Origin: an uncultured Sutterella sp.
Lineage (GTDB): Bacteria > Pseudomonadota > Gammaproteobacteria > Burkholderiales > Burkholderiaceae_F
Assembly: GCA_900542195.1 (NCBI GenBank)
Contig: UQNA01000059.1
Span: 1-17,158 of the forward strand
DNA: 17,158 nucleotides
Direction: 5' to 3'
Shown here: piece by piece, positions 14,987 to 17,158 of the stretch
How positions within the stretch are numbered: position 1 is the stretch's first letter
Layout of the letters: every line of letters begins with the position of its first letter
Translations under genes and position numbers: made by a program
Notes under the pieces: model-generated
What the model saw: the letters and a program-made list of their open reading frames with translations, nothing else
Databases searched by the model: none
What the model was told of the DNA's origin: nothing

Positions 14987-15979
14987 CTACCTTTGGAAGG
15001 AAACGGTTGCGGGCATGCCTAAGCGGAGGACATTATCCTTATCATCCACGTTGACTCTGACTTCATAGACCAGATTTGTTCTTAAATCCGGTGTCTGGAC
15101 CGTCTTAGGAGTGAATTCGGCAACAGAAGAAATAAAACCTACTTGGCCCGGGATTTTCTTATCGGGGAAGGAGTCAATGGTGACAAAAGCCTCTTGTCCG
15201 GGCTTAATTTTTCCTAGTTCTGATTCATTGACGTAGGCTCGAACCCATTTCGGTGAGTAGATAACCAGAGAAAAAACCGGCTTAGAGGAAGCGGCCATAT
15301 CTCCGGGCTGCAAATATCGGTTTCTAATAACAGCATCTAACGGGGCCGTCAATTCACTTTGCCGGAGTTTTAATTCCAGTAAGCTTAATTCAGCTTGGGA
15401 AGCCTGCCATTGTTCGTAAGCTTGTTGAATAGCTTCCTTACGCGGTCCAATCTTTACAAGTTCATAAGCTTTCTGAGCCGCAATTAATTGGCTTTTATCA
15501 ACGTTAAGCTGTGCTTCTGCTTGGTCTAAGTTTTGCTGGCTGATGCCCTGACCCTTTGTTGCACGAAAAATTTCTTTGACTCTTTCCAAATCCTTTTGAG
15601 AAAGGGCGAGTTTAGATTGAGCTGCATCGACATTAGCTTTCGCCTGAGCAATTTCTTCCGGACGAGAACCATTTTTTTGAATTAAATAAGTTTGGTAGCT
15701 GGAATTGACCGCTGCTTTCGCTTGTTGAATCTGAAGGAGAAGGGTATCAGTGTCTTGAGTTGCCAGAACTTGATTCTTTTTAACAACTTCTCCTTCTTCA
15801 ACAAGTACTTCTTTAATTCTTTCCGGCCAAAGAAAGGCTAATTCCACTTGGCGTATATCGACATTTCCATATAACTTTAGTTCTCCCGATTGTTGATGGT
15901 TTTCGTAATACCAATATCCTCCGGCCCCTAGAGCTGCGGCGAGACCAAAGGCGGCAAAAATTTTGAGTTTTGTCGACAT
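14987..15979 (-). CDS. ybhG: HlyD-type membrane fusion protein, YbhG-like
   Basis: A 330-residue periplasmic adaptor anchored by an N-terminal hydrophobic helix (about 5-24). LYGNVDIR (36-43) begins the lipoyl/barrel part. A long Gln/Ala/Lys-rich alpha-helical hairpin occupies about 75-208, then the second lipoyl half starts at TAPLDAVI (211-218). The C-terminal barrel contains WVRAYVNE and AEFTPKTVQTPDLRT (287-301), a hallmark of YbhG/UPF0194. It is the first gene of the exporter operon and would link the inner-membrane ABC complex to an outer-membrane channel encoded elsewhere. A GAGG Shine-Dalgarno (CCTC at plus 15985-15988) lies 5 nt from the ATG. No TetR regulator (CecR in E. coli) is adjacent. 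Confidence 0.92.
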   Translation of the reverse strand: MSTKLKIFAAFGLAAALGAGGYWYYENHQQSGELKLYGNVDIRQVELAFLWPERIKEVLVEEGEVVKKNQVLATQDTDTLLLQIQQAKAAVNSSYQTYLIQKNGSRPEEIAQAKANVDAAQSKLALSQKDLERVKEIFRATKGQGISQQNLDQAEAQLNVDKSQLIAAQKAYELVKIGPRKEAIQQAYEQWQASQAELSLLELKLRQSELTAPLDAVIRNRYLQPGDMAASSKPVFSLVIYSPKWVRAYVNESELGKIKPGQEAFVTIDSFPDKKIPGQVGFISSVAEFTPKTVQTPDLRTNLVYEVRVNVDDKDNVLRLGMPATVSFQR

Positions 15980-16161
15980 AACATCCTCTTTTTCTATATA
16001 TGAAAAAGGATAGACGAAACGGAGAATATAAGCGAGTGCTATTTATTCATCGCAGAATCTGGAATTCTCTATTGTGTGAATAAACTACCTAATCTCTTGC
16101 AAAGAAACGGACGGGAAAAATTTTTATCATTTGGCAAAATCTTGATGGAAATCTTAATTCG

Positions 16162-16203
16162 CCGGTAATTGCTGTGACCTAGAATCAAAGCACAGACTAC
16201 CGG
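16162..16203 (+). promoter_or_regulatory. Inverted repeat in the leader of the amidohydrolase gene, overlapping its Shine-Dalgarno
   Basis: CCGGTA (16162-16167) pairs with TACCGG (16198-16203), and CTGTG (16172-16176) pairs with CACAG (16191-16195). This makes 11 bp with a small internal loop and a 14-nt apical loop. The last paired bases are the GG of the GGAG Shine-Dalgarno (16202-16205). As RNA it could hide the ribosome site; as DNA it could be an operator. Either role is inferred. The rest of the 233-nt divergent gap (15980-16212) shows only weak promoter-like elements. Confidence 0.4.
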
Positions 16204-16212
16204 AGAGTTTAA

Positions 16213-16983
16213 ATGAAAGCCGCCATCCCACCTTGGGTTGTTTTTCATGTTCCGCATGACTCCTCTTACATTCCTCCTCAAGTTCGCCAAAGTATTTGTC
16301 TTAATGATGAGCAACTTAACAAGGAGTTGCTGTGCATGTGTGATCTATGGACGTTGGCCTTGTACGGCAATGGAATACCTTTTTCTCAGATAGTGGCGTC
16401 GCCTGTTTGCAGATTAGTTGTAGATGTTGAGCGCTTTTCCGAGGACAAAGATGAAGTAATGGCCCAAAGAGGTATGGGCGTAATTTACACTGCTACTCAT
16501 TGTTTAGGACGTTTGAGAAGGTTTCCTAGCAGAGCGGAACGCAGGTCCCTTCTTAATGACTGGTATTGGCCTCACCATTTGCAATTATCTAGAAAGGTGA
16601 ATCTGGCACTCGAAAACTATGGAAAAGCCTTTGTGGTTGATTTACATAGTTTTGCCTCAAGAGCTCTTCCTTATGAAGAAAATTCAGGAGAGAGGCCCGA
16701 AATTTGTATTGGAACAGATCCGTTCCATACAACGCTGGAAATTCAGGAAGCGTTTTTTTCTGAGTTTTCTCGCAGTTTTGATACCGGCTTTAACTCGCCT
16801 TTTTCCGGAGCTTTGGTTCCAATCGAACATTACAAGAAAGATAGAAGAGTGCACTCCGTAATGATTGAGACGAGGCGTGATTTGTACGAGGACGAAAGAA
16901 ATGGAGAACTCCTTACGACTTTTGTACTCGTCTCCAAAAGACTTCAAATGTGCTTGCTATCAGCAATTAGTGAATCTTTTTAA
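16213..16983 (+). CDS. N-formylglutamate amidohydrolase family protein
   Basis: A 256-residue predicted zinc hydrolase of the N-formylglutamate deformylase (HutG/FGase) family, which releases formate and glutamate from N-formylglutamate in one branch of histidine degradation. Visible blocks are HVPHDSSYIPP (His12, His15), CRLVVDVERF (Asp71-Arg74), VVDLHSF (Asp143, His145), RPEICIGT (161-168), NSPFSGALVPIEHY (194-207) and MIETRRDLYEDE (217-228). These match the family's conserved metal and substrate regions in order, and the length is typical. GGAG lies 7 nt before the ATG. No other histidine-utilisation gene is in the window, so the true substrate could be another N-formyl or N-acyl amino acid. 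It is divergent from the exporter operon. Confidence 0.85.
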   Translation: MKAAIPPWVVFHVPHDSSYIPPQVRQSICLNDEQLNKELLCMCDLWTLALYGNGIPFSQIVASPVCRLVVDVERFSEDKDEVMAQRGMGVIYTATHCLGRLRRFPSRAERRSLLNDWYWPHHLQLSRKVNLALENYGKAFVVDLHSFASRALPYEENSGERPEICIGTDPFHTTLEIQEAFFSEFSRSFDTGFNSPFSGALVPIEHYKKDRRVHSVMIETRRDLYEDERNGELLTTFVLVSKRLQMCLLSAISESF

Positions 16984-17012
16984 TCAATTTTGGAAGCCGA
17001 GAGGATCAAGAA

Positions 17013-17081
17013 ATGAGTGATTCGATTCGAGGAGATTCAGAACAAGAAGAAGGCCGGTGCCGTGCTAACTTAAGTTTTTGA
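17013..17081 (+). CDS. Possible 22-residue small ORF
   Basis: An ATG preceded by an AGAGGA ribosome-binding-like sequence opens 22 codons (MSDSIRGDSEQEEGRCRANL, then SF) and stops with TGA 10 nt before a strong hairpin. The peptide is acidic and hydrophilic and I do not recognise it. It could be a leader peptide, the relic of a longer gene's end, or chance. The rest of the 16984-17091 gap shows nothing else. Confidence 0.2.
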   Translation: MSDSIRGDSEQEEGRCRANLSF

Positions 17082-17091
17082 TTTATCAGAC

Positions 17092-17135
17092 CGACCCTTA
17101 TATCACCGTCCTTTAGGACGGTGATATAAGGGTCG
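17092..17135 (+). terminator. Perfect 20-bp hairpin with TTTA loop
   Basis: CGACCCTTATATCACCGTCC (17092-17111) and its exact reverse complement (17116-17135) enclose a TTTA loop. An AT-rich tail ending in six T residues (17146-17151) follows about 10 nt later. It may terminate transcription of the amidohydrolase gene, although the stem is longer than a usual terminator and the T-run is not adjacent. The GTCCTTTAGGAC tip also resembles subterminal hairpins of IS200/IS605-type elements. Confidence 0.5.
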
Positions 17136-17158
17136 AATATAATAATTTTTTCAGTCAG

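Noticed and set aside
1..17158. CRISPR array, prophage, toxin-antitoxin pair, tRNA or rRNA
   Set aside because: I saw no spaced direct repeats, integrase, phage genes, small paired ORFs of the toxin-antitoxin kind, or tRNA-like cloverleaf. The genes are ordinary chromosomal families.

Overview
The window looks like a chromosomal segment of a low-to-moderate-GC betaproteobacterium, most plausibly a gut Burkholderiales of the Sutterella/Parasutterella type. This is inference. It rests on the betaproteobacterial-looking HolC next to valS, the E. coli-like long form of ArgG, a YbhGFSR-type exporter, and an exported FMN/FAD flavoprotein reductase paired with a LysR regulator, a combination that is abundant in that group. 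I see no phage, CRISPR, rRNA or tRNA genes and no intact insertion sequence.

Layout. Positions 1-2201 (minus strand) carry the 5' part of valS, cut by the window edge, preceded by holC. Next is argG on the plus strand (2447-3790), followed by a hairpin-rich convergent intergenic region. A secreted flavoprotein reductase with two covalent-FMN-type domains (minus, ends 3971) is divergent from a LysR regulator (plus, 6237-7163). A canonical LysR-type palindrome lies across the regulator's start codon. A minus-strand cluster follows in transcription order: pepA, ltaE, an intrinsic terminator, then lrgA and lrgB. The lrgAB terminator lies inside the 3' end of the opposing LysR gene. From 15979 down to 10983 is a four-gene minus-strand operon encoding a membrane fusion protein, a double ATPase and two ABC-2 permeases, matching YbhG-F-S-R in order and sequence. 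A divergent plus-strand gene for an N-formylglutamate amidohydrolase family protein (16213-16983) comes next, then a short tail with a possible 22-residue ORF and a perfect 20-bp hairpin.

How the genes fit together. Most are housekeeping: translation (valS), replication (holC), arginine synthesis (argG), peptide turnover (pepA) and threonine/glycine metabolism (ltaE). The accessory modules are the LysR/flavoprotein pair, probably an inducible periplasmic electron-acceptor reductase; the LrgAB membrane pair; and the YbhGFSR exporter. In many beta/gammaproteobacteria pepA, holC and valS are neighbours. Here pepA sits about 7 kb from holC on the same strand, which suggests that argG, the flavoprotein/LysR pair, lrgAB and ltaE came between them by rearrangement or insertion.

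I do not find a clearly novel multi-gene system. The best leads are the substrate of the flavoprotein, the LysR operator, the hairpin over the Shine-Dalgarno site of the amidohydrolase gene, and the palindrome at the right edge.
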